From Rhodocollybia butyracea (Eukaryota; Basidiomycota; Agaricomycetes; Agaricales; Omphalotaceae): 14,393 nucleotides of DNA. Under the pieces are notes generated by a model. It worked only from the letters and a program-made list of their open reading frames with translations. It had not been told where the DNA came from and searched no databases. The position numbers and the translations under genes are program-made. This document shows, in pieces, positions 1-7,992 of this stretch. Positions within the stretch are counted from its first letter, which is position 1; every line of letters starts with the position of its first letter. The DNA is taken from positions 1 through 14,393 of the forward strand of contig JADNRY010001230.1 in the NCBI GenBank assembly GCA_015501585.1, written 5' to 3'.

Positions 1-10
1 AAATTTGAAT

Positions 11-60
11 AGCCTAACCCTAACCATGTGAAGAAGTCAAAGCTAGACCGTCTGAATCGA
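11..60 (+). repeat. Dispersed repeat, copy A, with telomere-like CCCTAA motif
   Basis: The segment begins with CCTAACCCTAACC, about two units of the TTAGGG telomere motif read on the other strand. It continues with a block around ATGTGAAGAAGTCAAAGCTA. The same order of motifs recurs at 3068-3124, where the shared block differs by one base (CACGTG for CATGTG) and copy B has a few extra bases before ACCGTC. Two copies this similar 3 kb apart show a dispersed repeat. The element type is unknown. Copy A may extend left beyond the window. Confidence 0.6.
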
Positions 61-806
61 GAGTAGCTAGCCACGGCAACAGAATGTCTGAGATTGTCGA
101 TATAGAGACGTTCGGTGCAATCAATGAAGCCACCCGGAACTTTTCTGAATCGTAAAGTTGTGTCGAGGAACGAACCAGTATGGAGGATGTTTGGGATTAC
201 TCTTTGATAGGCAGTGATAGCCTCCCAGTAGGTCCCACAAGACGCCTTCTGAGGTAAAGAACAGATCTGCCTTGGTCATTGGCATATCTGGATGGGCTTT
301 GACTGTGACGGACCATACAATTCCGTAGGTGCCCATTCCATCTCCTTTAGGTGATGCATCCACACGGATATTGCACCGCTCCCAGTGGAGCACCCCATGT
401 AAGCTGCAAGTATGTCAGGGCCAATCACTCCAGTAATCAAATGTGGGAAACGCAACATACTGGTGGCCAGTATTCTTCACCACAAAACACATATTATGCT
501 TTTTCGCAAACTCTATGGTTTTTCACGATGTGGATGGGCTCAGAGACATTGACTGTGTATTGTATGATCCGATGTAGCAAGGGGAGTCTTGTGGGGTGAA
601 CGGGTCACAGCTTTTGTTTAGGAACATGGCGTCAATGATGGAAAGAGGGTGTGTGATGCATGTGGAGATGTATTGAGGTTGTGTTTATCACAGATAAAAA
701 GCATCAACTTACTGCATATCTGTCTCGTGCCAGTTTTTCTTCACATACTCGCATTTCTCGTGGTCATAATGAGGATCATGACAGTTTGTTCCAATGGGGA
801 TGGTAT

Positions 807-1228
807 ATTAGAGGTTGATCGATAAGGCAGACAGTGTACTCTACACTGTTAGATGGCTCTGGTCACACAGACACAGAGGAGACAAAGGTCCAGACACAGA
901 CACAAACAGAGAAAACACAACTTGATATTCCACAAGTACATACAGGCTTAAATACGAGTCCAGCGAGTTAATAATAAGTACAATGCGTGAAGCGTTCACA
1001 GACGGAGTGAGAGTAATAAGATGAGAGTGGAATGGAGCACAAGGTAAGTAAGTAAGAATAGACGAGAGCACGATAATAAAGCAATGGCGAGTGGGCAGGA
1101 TAAAGATAGTACAACTAGTTCACATACCAGTAGTTACAGCGAGAGAGAACATTCCATAGATAGTAACAAAGTGAGAAGACTGTTCCATAGTAAGTATAAT
1201 GAAGATGATAGATGACAAAGTCCAACAC
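807..1228 (-). mobile_element. Solo-LTR-like insertion inside the FAD oxidoreductase exon
   Basis: The 422-bp block is flanked by the direct repeat GGTAT at 802-806 and 1229-1233 (ATACC on the gene strand). Removing the block and one repeat restores continuous family sequence, LIHT followed by IPIGTNCHDPHYD, so it is an insertion and not an intron. On the minus strand it starts (G)TGTTGGACTTTG, resembling an LTR 5' end, and ends CAACCTCTAAT, resembling a decayed TCTAACA end. A TATTTAAG box lies inside near 950. It has no coding capacity. The LTR assignment is inferred from ends and duplication size; an old non-autonomous element of another class is possible. Confidence 0.55.
831..849. repeat. 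Inverted repeat ACAGTGTA/TACACTGT
   Basis: Two perfect 8-bp arms are separated by CTC, within the inserted block and about 25 bp from its left edge. It could be a hairpin or part of the element's terminal structure. It is short enough to be chance. Confidence 0.4.
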
Positions 1229-1421
1229 GGTATGGATTAAACAACCGTCGACAGACAAGTTGAAGGCACTCCATACGTCATCTGTTGGCCAAGCTTTGTC
1301 TCCTGGAACACTGAGGATGTAGGTCAAGTTTGTTTTGGTCAGCGTGAGGCGAGGTAAACAGCCCCAGCCCGTGAAGGAGGAGCTGAACAGTAGATGGTAA
1401 GGAAGGTGTCAAAAACCACAT

Positions 1422-2366
1422 GAAGAAAACGAGTGGTAGCCTTCAAGAGTTGCGGAGGCATTTTTATATGAGACAAATGTTTCAAGGGAGGGCAATTTGA
1501 ATTTCCTGAAAGGTTTGGACTGTGGGGACTGAAAGTGCACTGCAACATTAGTTCTAGTGAATGTAGTAGTCACCAGAATCTCGCAGACCATTCACCGGAT
1601 ATCCAGACAAACTTGGATAGTGTACCTTAGGCGTCATTTTTGAAGTCCCTGTTCCCATCTAAACCTAAAATTCCCACTCCCTCATCCCGGCTCAGCTCTG
1701 ATGCGCTGAACATACTACATAGGTTAGCGTTTCTCTGGACCAGGAGGTAGGCGGAGCACTAGATATCCATAATACTAGTGTCCATGATCCTCCGATCACA
1801 TCGTTCACTAGAAAACCACTTGCAATCTGGTTGGTTAGTTGGTTAGTGGTAAGAGTCGATTCCACATGGCGCACACGGAGTATGGATTCGGGTAGACCAA
1901 CAGATATTCAAGCTGACTCAGATTCAAAATTCTGCAATGGCCAATCAACTCGACAAAAGCGGAAGAAAGCAGAAGAAAGCATACTTGAACACCTTCTGAG
2001 GCACCGCTTGTGGAATGATTCACAGACAATTCACGATCTAAGAAAGCCAAGTTATATAAAAGCAACCATTCGCAGGCATACCCTCAACAATCTTGAATCA
2101 ACCATTTTGCTCTCCCGAAGCTGAACAGTCGCAGTGAAAGCTTGAGTTATGATAGCCTAGCTAGCTGTCTTTTGTGAAGAGAATACTCATTCACATATAA
2201 AGCCTAGTGGCCAGGGTTTGTGGGACTTTCATGTTCAATTTTTTAAAACTCCGATCCCTTGCTGTGTCTGTTCCGGCCCCTTGTAATCATAGCTTTGTAA
2301 TACTCATTGCTGATAAGATAATGCCTCATACAGTAGAAATAATATCCCTTCACCTACGTTGAAACC
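1422..2366. other. Intergenic region, no supported gene
   Basis: I find no recognisable protein here. Open frames are short, overlap on both strands and lack family motifs or splice structure. The left part is the 5' flank of the oxidoreductase relic. A short direct repeat (TTGGTTAG twice) lies near 1830. The right part holds a CCAAT box and a TATA box that could serve the downstream plus-strand relic. Confidence 0.5.
1941..2062 (+). promoter_or_regulatory. Candidate promoter: CCAAT box plus TATA box
   Basis: CCAAT lies at 1941-1945 and TATATAAAAG at 2053-2062, a usual spacing for a eukaryotic RNA polymerase II promoter. The next plus-strand start codon with coding support is at 2367, about 300 bp downstream, which would imply a long 5' leader. 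The motif match is seen directly; promoter activity is inferred. Confidence 0.4.
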
Positions 2367-2849
2367 ATGAGCTCAGATACAGACGTAAACGACTCAGCCA
2401 TGCAAAGAAAGCCCCTCCCGATGCACACCCCATCTCAAGAAATGACCGTCCTCCTGAAATTGTAAGTAACTTCATAACCATGCGGAAAGAAAAATAGGCT
2501 TACATTTGTGTGACAGGTTGCGACGTATGCTATATCATTGCTTCTTTTCTCGCAAAATCAAAAGGCAAATCTCCTTCCAGCTGATAAGGGCCTGCTGCTC
2601 TTTGCATGTGCTGCAAACCGCTACCTGTTTGACCATGAGTCTCGTATTGGGGCTTCAACAAACTACAGCACTGTATTAGACTCGCTCGACCAGTATGCCA
2701 AAGCTGACGCCGCAGCTGTCATCGAAATCGCTTCCAGTGAAGATGAGTCTGGGCTGCTCCAATTTGATAACATGCAAAAGCAAATCAAAGCACGGCACGA
2801 GCGCCTTGGCCGCAACTCTCTTATGTTAATGGGCTGTGCAGGAACTTAG
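2367..2849 (+). pseudogene. DUF6589-type protein, 5' fragment, frameshifted
   Basis: A first exon starts at ATG 2367 (MSSDTDVNDSAMQRKP). A canonical intron follows at 2462-2516 (GTAAGT...CAG). The second exon reads VATYAISLLLFSQNQKANLL, then LLLFACAANRYLFD, ending in LLQFDNMQKQIKARHERLGR, NSLMLMGCAGT and a stop. The FDN-x-QKQIKAR-x-R-GR-N signature and the RPPEIVATYAISLLLFS block match the conserved N-terminal region of large DUF6589 proteins, a family of unknown function abundant in mushroom genomes. The RPPEIV frame is not that of the ATG: about one base is missing in the C-rich run near 2413-2420. The fragment ends where family members continue for several hundred residues. It is a truncated, frameshifted relic with an unusually well preserved exon 2. 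Confidence 0.72.
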
Positions 2850-3257
2850 TTGGCGAACACGAGCTATATTATCCGGTGTCGAGAGTCTTGATGGCTCTTC
2901 GCCGGAATTGTTCGGCATTCAATAAATAGATAAAGTACGAGGAAATCAACGACACACAAAACGCGCCAGTGACTGTGCATGAGCCCACGTGAGCTTACTC
3001 ATAGGCCGGCAAGTACACGGCATCATACGGCAAAGGCTCGGAACAAACCCTGGCCACAAGGCTTTATGAATAACCCTAACCCTAATCACGTGAAGAAGTC
3101 AAAGCTAAGTTTACCGTCCGAAAGAAGAGAGAAAGGCTTCGTGTGTCGCTGTTTTCTGATAGTTGCTTGCTCAGGAGGATCTCTGGTTGGTTTTACCTTC
3201 ACGAAGCAGCACAAAGGATGAGGTGAATGGAAGATGAGAAAGGCATGCCTAGTAGAA
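2850..3257. other. Intergenic region with repeat copy B
   Basis: No gene is supported. The region contains a short imperfect hairpin (GCCGGAA...TTCGGC) near 2902-2917, CACGTG hexamers near 2989 and 3090, and the second copy of the telomere-motif repeat. A plus-strand open frame across 2979-3221 has low-complexity basic composition and no motif, so I do not call it. Confidence 0.5.
3068..3124 (+). repeat. Dispersed repeat, copy B, with telomere-like CCCTAA motif
   Basis: TAACCCTAACCCTAATC is followed by ACGTGAAGAAGTCAAAGCTA and then ACCGTC, as in copy A at 11-60. Each copy lies on the 3' side of a decayed minus-strand enzyme gene, so a shared downstream flank or a small transposable element are both possible. 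The telomere-like units number only about two and are not a telomere. Confidence 0.6.
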
Positions 3258-3366
3258 CCAGAAGTCCGCTTTTGTACACCGACAAAACCTGCGTGTTTTA
3301 GGTCAAGTATCTCGTCACAAAAGATGTTCCAGGACGTTCCTCAATATGGGGCGAGTTTACAGGCAC
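3258..3366 (-). pseudogene. Methyltransferase relic, array unit 0
   Basis: The first 60 bases match the exon-3 segment around VQKRTTA of the intact methyltransferase (compare 3979-4040). They run straight into sequence matching exon 1 (compare 4676-4711), with exon 2, both introns and most of exon 3 missing. The position matching the start codon reads GTG (3364-3366) instead of ATG. Promoter-like sequence shared with the other units follows up to about 3480. This is a deletion remnant of a fourth copy and has no coding capacity. Confidence 0.75.
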
Positions 3367-3748
3367 TACTGTGGACTTTGACCGAGTGCTAGGTCTTAAA
3401 GAGCTTAGATCTAACGCAGAACTTCCTGTACGCGGCAGGTTATGTGCTTTGTGTTAAAAAGACGCTGGATAGACAGAAGGCCTTGTCAGTAGGTTTGTGA
3501 GCACCTGTACTATAACCTGTGAGGGTTAGGGGATGTGCTCCACTGGCACGTTAAAGTTGGCGTGCAAACTTTCTCATTTTTCATTTTGAAGACATCTGAA
3601 CTCAATTGTGTGATAGTTCCAATATGAAACCGCGAAGAGCATCGACACTTATTTGAGGTGGGATACTCTGTTTGCCCATTTTACTGGACGATTACAGGTG
3701 TTACATACTGGTTACATATCAGAAATAAATTGTACAAAGTGCGACTAG

Positions 3749-4711
3749 TCAAATCTGTGGCTTCTGTGCGTAAGCTACAGTCCAATGCCACGAGTACTGC
3801 GAGGGCGTATGCCACTCCTGGTCGATTCCTTTACCCAGAGCCTCTATTTCATCCTCCGACTCAAACATCCCAGTGGCAAGGAAAGCGGGTTTCAGTACTG
3901 GTATAACAGCCATCCAAAGCCTCTTTTGGCCTTGGAATTCCAAATCCAAATCCTGTGAATCCAACCTCGGAAGAGCAGTAGTCCGCTTTTGTATATTGAC
4001 AAAACCTGCATTTTCTAGACGTTGGTCGAGGGTCTCGTTTAGATCCGACACAAGTCCTTTATTGACATACACAGCGGCGTATGCATCTATAAAACGCTTT
4101 ATCGGACCACCGCATACTGTAGTCTCAGGCCCGGTCTCCAGAAGTTGGATCCACCCTCCTGGTTTCAGAACGCGATACAATTCCCCCAGTGCTACTCCCC
4201 ATTGTTCAGACGTAAGTGCACCACAGAGTAGTCGTTGATTTACCAGCTTGAACTTATTACTCCAGGACTTTGGGAGATTTGTAACAGTGTGTACGGCAAA
4301 GGTGACATTTTGTGGATGTTGAGTGGGGAAAAGGCGCTGACTGATATCAATACCAGTGAGAGAAACGCTTGGGTGAACTTTGTGGGCAACATTGAGGAGC
4401 CAAATACCTGCTACTAAGTCAGTTCCATTCCGAGTCAGAATTTTCAATTCGATGAACACGGACCAGTTCCAGTTGCACTCTCGAGTATCTCGTCTCCAGG
4501 GTCAAGCGAAATTTTTGGGACGATAAGCTGTCCCTCACATAGAACTTGCGTGAAGTATCGATTCTGTGCATCGAGTCTATCAGACAAAAGAAAGCATATC
4601 AGTTTCATATTTCCAAAGATAAGCACTGAATACACACCTCTCTTGTTCATCTTCGTTATAAGACACGATGTAGTGGGACACAAAAGGTCGTTCCTCAATA
4701 TGGGGCGACAT
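3749..4711 (-). CDS. SAM-dependent methyltransferase, LaeA-like, putatively intact
   Basis: Spliced exons 4638-4711, 4464-4576 and 3749-4407 give 281 residues with no break. Intron 1 (61 bp) is GTGTGT...ATAG; intron 2 (56 bp) is GTCCGT...GCAG, a weaker donor conserved in the sister copy. The Rossmann fold is clear: motif I ESATGTGIW at residues 57-65, the acidic strand-2 end TGIDIS near 80-85, then NQRLLCGALT and LKPGGWIQLLE at 143-153. The usual length for this fungal family is about 280-300. It should be a cytosolic or nuclear enzyme moving a methyl group from SAM; the acceptor cannot be told. Start at 4711 is chosen by homology to the neighbouring copy, which has two extra residues after Met. 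A TTTTAAAA box sits 28 bp upstream. It is the only copy in the array that reads through. Confidence 0.9.
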
Positions 4712-4738
4712 TCCTGTGGACTTCGGTCGAGTGCTAGG

Positions 4739-4746
4739 TTTTAAAA
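4739..4746 (-). promoter_or_regulatory. TATA-like element of methyltransferase copy 1
   Basis: TTTTAAAA lies 28 bp upstream of the start codon. The matching place in copy 2 (6294-6303) and in relic unit 0 (near 3394) is also TTAAA-rich. If it is the TATA box, the transcript leader would be very short. Conservation is partly just shared ancestry. Confidence 0.4.
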
Positions 4747-4840
4747 GAGTGCAGATTGTACGCAGAACTGATGATCATTGGAATTAGTTGAGAATTAGCA
4801 CGCAAAGTGAAACTTACATCTTAAATTGTACAAGGTTCAA

Positions 4841-4990
4841 GGGACACAAAGTCCAAATGGGACATGCTTAATAGGATGATCCTCGATATACGGCAAACTT
4901 CCCGCCCTTTCGGTAAATTTAGAAGGGGATATGCTTCATGCCGAAAGGACTCTGGATAGAGGTAGAATTGGTGATAATAGTATGGAAGGT
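4841..4990 (-). repeat. Ghost exon-1/promoter duplicate upstream of copy 1
   Basis: GGGACACAAA, ATCCTCGATATACGGCAAACTTCCCGC and the following GTTAAAAGG-type promoter block match, with many changes, the exon-1 and promoter segment of copy 1 at 4676-4760. It lies 160-200 bp upstream of the real one. The start codon position is mutated. It is best explained as the 5' end of a lost gene copy. Confidence 0.55.
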
Positions 4991-5288
4991 CTAGCCAGAT
5001 GGTTGATCAATGATGAGCACTTCAAGTACGGGTTAGCGCGTTTGCTCTATGCTTGAGAGTTGTCATGAAAACCTTCCCATCTTCAAAGACACCTTTATCC
5101 GTTGCGCCTCAATCGTGCACCCATCTTCAAGAACATCTTCTCAATCATGCAATAGTTCCAATATAAAGCCAAAAAAGAGCATCTATACTTATTTGAGATG
5201 GATACGCTACTCTGATCGTGTTGTTTTTGAAGATTAGTACAGGTGTCATCCAAAAAAAGAAATAATTTTACAACCAAGTTGTGTCCAG

Positions 5289-6266
5289 TCAAATATCTGG
5301 CTTCTGGGCGTAAGCTACAGTATAATGCCACCTAAATTGGGAGGGTGTATTCCACTCCTCATCAATTCCTTTGTGTAGAGCATCTATTTCATCCTCCGAC
5401 TCAAACATCCCAGTGGCAAGGAAAGCTGGTTTTAGTGTTGGTATGGAGGCCATAATAAGCCTCTTTTGACCTTTGAATTCGAAATCCACATCCTGTGAAT
5501 CCAACCTTGGAAGAGCTGTAGTCCGCTTCTGTACATTGACGAAACCTGCATGTTCGAGACGTTGGTCAAGGGTCTCGGTTAAATTCGATACAAGTCCACT
5601 ATTGACAAACGCTGCGGCAAACGCATCCGCGTACCGCTTCATTGAACCACTGCTTATTGAAGTCTCAGGGCTAGACTCCAAAAGTTGGATCCACCCTCCC
5701 GGTTTCAAGATGCGATACAATTCGCTCAACGCCATTCCCCATTGCTCATGCGTCAGTGCACCGAAGATTAGTCGTTGATTTACCAGGCTGAATCTACTGC
5801 TCCATGACTCTGGGAGATTTGTGACAGTGTGTACAGCGAAGGTAACATTTTGTGGATATTGGGTGGGGAAGTGACGTTGACTGATATCGATACCAGTAAG
5901 AGAAACTGTGGGGTGAACCTTGCGGGAAACGTCAAGTAGCCAAATACCTGCCACTACGTTAGTTCGATCTGTATTTTTCAATTTGATGAGCACGGACCGG
6001 TTCCAGCTGCACTGTCGAGTATCTCGTCTCCGGGATCAAGTGAAAATTTTGGGACATACTGTAGATGAGTTGTCCATCACATAGAGCTTGCGTCAAATGT
6101 TGATTCTGCCAATCGAGTCTATCAGGCAAAGGAACGGTATCAATTTTGTAGCGACTCGGAGAGGATAAGCAAATACACACCTCTGTCGCTCCTCTTCGGT
6201 ATGAGACTTGAGGATGTAGTGGGACACAAAAGGATGCTCCTCAGTATGTGGGGAGTTTACAGCCAT
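5289..6266 (-). pseudogene. SAM-dependent methyltransferase copy 2, broken by 8-nt insertion
   Basis: Exons 6181-6266, 5998-6118 and 5289-5947, with introns of 62 and 50 bp at the same places as in copy 1, give MAVNSPHTEEHPFVSHYIL, then LDWQNQHLTQALCDGQLI. After that an 8-nt insertion (TACAGTAT, near 6055-6064 region) shifts the frame through motif I. After intron 2 the original frame returns as IWLLDVSRKVHPTVSLTGID to AYAQKPDI. The motif-I codons (DSAAGTG) are still there but out of frame. The insertion creates a GTATGT splice donor; use of it with the normal acceptor would rejoin the frame as LIYS-IWLL but delete motif I, so such a product should not bind SAM. Exon 3 is free of stops, so the break may be recent. 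TATA-like element at 6294-6303, 28 bp upstream. Confidence 0.8.
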
Positions 6267-6293
6267 TTCTGCAGACTTTGACCGAGTGCTAGG

Positions 6294-6303
6294 TCTTAAA
6301 AGA
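6294..6303 (-). promoter_or_regulatory. TATA-like element of methyltransferase copy 2
   Basis: TCTTTTAAGA on the gene strand sits 28 bp upstream of the ATG at 6266, aligned with the TTTTAAAA of copy 1. Function is inferred. Confidence 0.35.
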
Positions 6304-6414
6304 GCATAGATTGAATGCAGAACTGATCGTTGGCATTTAGCATGGAAGGTGGGACTTCCTGTCAGATCATGTTTGATGGGAGCAAGTTGTTTAACTTGTA
6401 AGTGGCGGGTTCAT

Positions 6415-6560
6415 GGGACACAAGGGGATGCTCCTCGACTCCATACTATGTGGCAAACTCCCAGCCATTTCGGGGTAATTCTATACGATGTGCTTCGTGT
6501 TAAAAGGACTGTAGATAAAGGTAGAATTGATGATAGGGTGGAAGGCCTTGCAAGAGGGTT
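6415..6560 (-). repeat. Ghost exon-1/promoter duplicate upstream of copy 2
   Basis: GGGACACAAGGGGATGCTCC, then GGCAAACTCCCAGCCATTTC, repeats the exon-1 start region at 6221-6270 about 196 bp away. It even keeps an ATG-GCT at 6466-6468. The reading frame is lost after a few codons. A promoter-like block (GTGCTTCGTGTTAAAAGGAC) follows as in the real promoter. It matches the ghost at 4841-4990, so the duplication predates the split of units 1 and 2. Confidence 0.6.
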
Positions 6561-6826
6561 GACTGCACTTGTATTACATATAACTTGCATATAACTGTGG
6601 GGATTAGCACATTAGCACATGTACTCCTCGCTAGAGTTGACGTGAAAACTTTCATCTACAAAGACATCTTTATTCCCTACGACTCCGTGTGATACTAGTT
6701 CCGATATGAAAGCGTAAAAGAGCGTCAATACCTATTATTATCTGAGATGGGATTACGCTACTTTGACTGTATTATCGTTGTGTTGGATGAGTACAAGTGT
6801 TATCCAAAATGACAAATCGTGTCCAG

Positions 6827-6913
6827 TCGAATATCTGGCTTCTGTGCGTAAGCTACAGTATAATGCCACAAGCATTGCAAGAGTGTATTCCAATCCTGGT
6901 CGACTCCCTTGCG
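6827..6913 (-). pseudogene. Methyltransferase C-terminal stub, array unit 3
   Basis: The last codons of the methyltransferase, reading VDQDWNTLLQCLWHYTVAYA then QKPDI, are preserved. The stop TGA has become CGA (6827-6829) and homology ends abruptly near 6913 in unrelated sequence. The shared 3' flank (about 6600-6826) shows that this is the truncated edge of the tandem array and not a random match. Confidence 0.8.
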
Positions 6914-7040
6914 CGGACGGTGCGTGACAGTGAGTGATAGCAAGGCCGCTGTCATTGATGATGATGAACGCACAACAATGGGCCCAGGGATGATCGGAGG
7001 CACAGTGTCGCATCCTGGGCGTGAGCAGAGACTCATAAGG

Positions 7041-7669
7041 CTATCGAAGAACAGTGAATGACCTGTACTTTTCCACTAGTCTTGCCAATTTCATCAGCAT
7101 GTTGAGGATCCTTTCGTTATTATCGATTGCAACAGTCGACCAGAATCCACCCAATAATCGCTGGTCGATGGTTGGAGCTGGAGCTTGGCAACAGGATCTA
7201 AAGAAAGATTCAACCGTTTTGTCAGCTAAGAGCGACCGTGGCATGCGGAACCTGAAGGTAACAATTAGTTAGACTGGAAAGGAAACGCGGGAGCTAGATG
7301 TACATACGTCGCCAGATTGAGGTAAGGCCGGATGGCTCACCGTCTGCTCCAGCTTGAGTTTCCTGGTTCTGATCCGAATCAGCCAGAAGAGCATACTCCT
7401 CGAAACCCTTCGTCATAGAGTGACTGGCAGTCCCGAGGTAGGTATCACCGAATCATAAAAACTAGTATAGCAGCCACTACCGAGATTAGTTCAAGTCGGA
7501 TATAGGAACTAGCACTTACCAAAACTCTAAAAACGGTCAACATCTGGTCTTTGATCCTTATCCAAACCATTCGATATTCTTCATCGAGTCGTTGAGCAAG
7601 CGGTTCGAGTTCTTTGTCTCAGCAACTGTGGTAGCTGCCCGGTGAGTATGACGACATTTCGTCGTTCAT
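7041..7669 (-). pseudogene. Small spliced gene of unknown function, interrupted
   Basis: No family recognised. Exon 1 (7520-7669) starts MNDEMSSYSPGSYHSC, meets an in-frame TGA at codon 17, then continues in the same frame as DKELEPLAQRLDEEYRMVWI and RIKDQMLTVFRVL up to a GTAAGT donor at 7519. Exon 2 contains DTYLGTASHSMTKGFEEYAL, then ADSDQNQETQAGADGEP, then TSIWRR, up to a GTATGT donor; a 56-bp intron with CTAAC branch and TTCAG acceptor follows. Exon 3 reads FRMPRSLLADKTVESFFRS, TIDQRLLGGFWSTVAIDNN and ERILNMLMKLARLVEK, stopping at 7041. Joining exon 2 to 3 needs a one-base correction, and the exon 1-2 acceptor is unclear. The ancestral product was probably about 160 residues, helical, without signal peptide or membrane segment. 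Confidence 0.5.
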
Positions 7670-7992
7670 AGTGCTAGGAGATGGTTCGTGAATGCGCTAG
7701 CATCGAGAGAGAGCTATTGAGCATCAGAGATTAGAGTAAACTGGACAAAACATTCAGCCGTGGCCAATAACATCGAGTACACAAGGGACACAAACCAGCT
7801 TTAGTTATCCACCTATCGCGTTACTTGAAGCTGTGCTGCCTGGCTCAATTTCGACTACAGCTTGTCAGAGTCTCGGTAGCTATAGGTTGCCCAAGAAGAC
7901 AACCTTAGGCGCCATCACCTGACCTATGCGGATAATCAAGTCAATTATCACATGCTGAGTTTCTTCTTGCGAGACTACTCGCACAAACATCC
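7670..7992. other. Divergent intergenic region
   Basis: The region lies between a minus-strand gene start (7669) and a plus-strand gene start (7993), so it would hold both promoters. I see no clear TATA box, repeat or further coding frame. Confidence 0.4.

Larger units (their letters stand above)
121..1421 (-). pseudogene. FAD-linked oxidoreductase (BBE/PCMH type), pseudogene
   Basis: The family is secreted flavoenzymes with covalently bound FAD that oxidise small molecules, often in secondary metabolism. A signal-peptide-like start at 1421 (MWFLTPSLPSTVQLLLHG) is followed by PGDKAWPTDDVWSAFN, LIHT, IPIGTNCHDPHYDHEKC, a GTAAGT donor at 712, SCDPFTPQDSPCYIGSY, VNVSEPIHIVK, TIEFAKKHN, the FAD-anchoring block FVVKNTGHQ, STGSGAISVWMHHLK and GTYGIVWSVTVKAHPD. 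These follow family order but lie in different frames. Damage seen: a frameshift after CYIGSY, an extra A before TIEF, an extra base after the NTGH intron, a 422-bp insertion at LIHT, a direct HHLK-to-GTYG junction lacking roughly 100 residues usual for the family, and a stop at 121 that removes the BBE C-terminus. It cannot make the enzyme. Family assignment is firm; substrate is unknown. Confidence 0.85.
3258..6913 (-). repeat. Tandem methyltransferase gene array, about 1.54-kb period
   Basis: Equivalent stop-codon positions lie at 3749, 5289 and 6827, which are 1540 and 1538 bases apart. The similarity covers gene, promoter and the 3' flank (for example the block ending in GTCCAGTC before each stop). 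Units: 0 (about 3258-3480, internally deleted), 1 (about 3480-5000), 2 (about 5000-6590), 3 (about 6590-6913, truncated in the gene's C-terminal codons). Unequal exchange followed by decay explains the layout. Confidence 0.85.

Noticed and set aside
841..1071. Minus-strand 76-codon hydrophobic frame
   Set aside because: It lies wholly inside the inserted LTR-like block and is low-complexity Leu/Ser/Val sequence, with no protein motif.
1831..2124. Plus-strand 97-codon basic frame
   Set aside because: No motif, no splice support, a competing minus frame, and it overlaps the CCAAT/TATA promoter candidate.
3521..3534. GGGTTAGGGG resembling telomere repeat
   Set aside because: It lies in the 3' flank of the methyltransferase unit, and the matching places in the other units (near 5033 and 6600) are not telomere-like, so it is chance.
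3873..4238. Plus-strand 121-codon frame opposite the methyltransferase exon 3
   Set aside because: Antisense to a well supported methyltransferase exon and mirrored by a similar shadow at 5473-5778.
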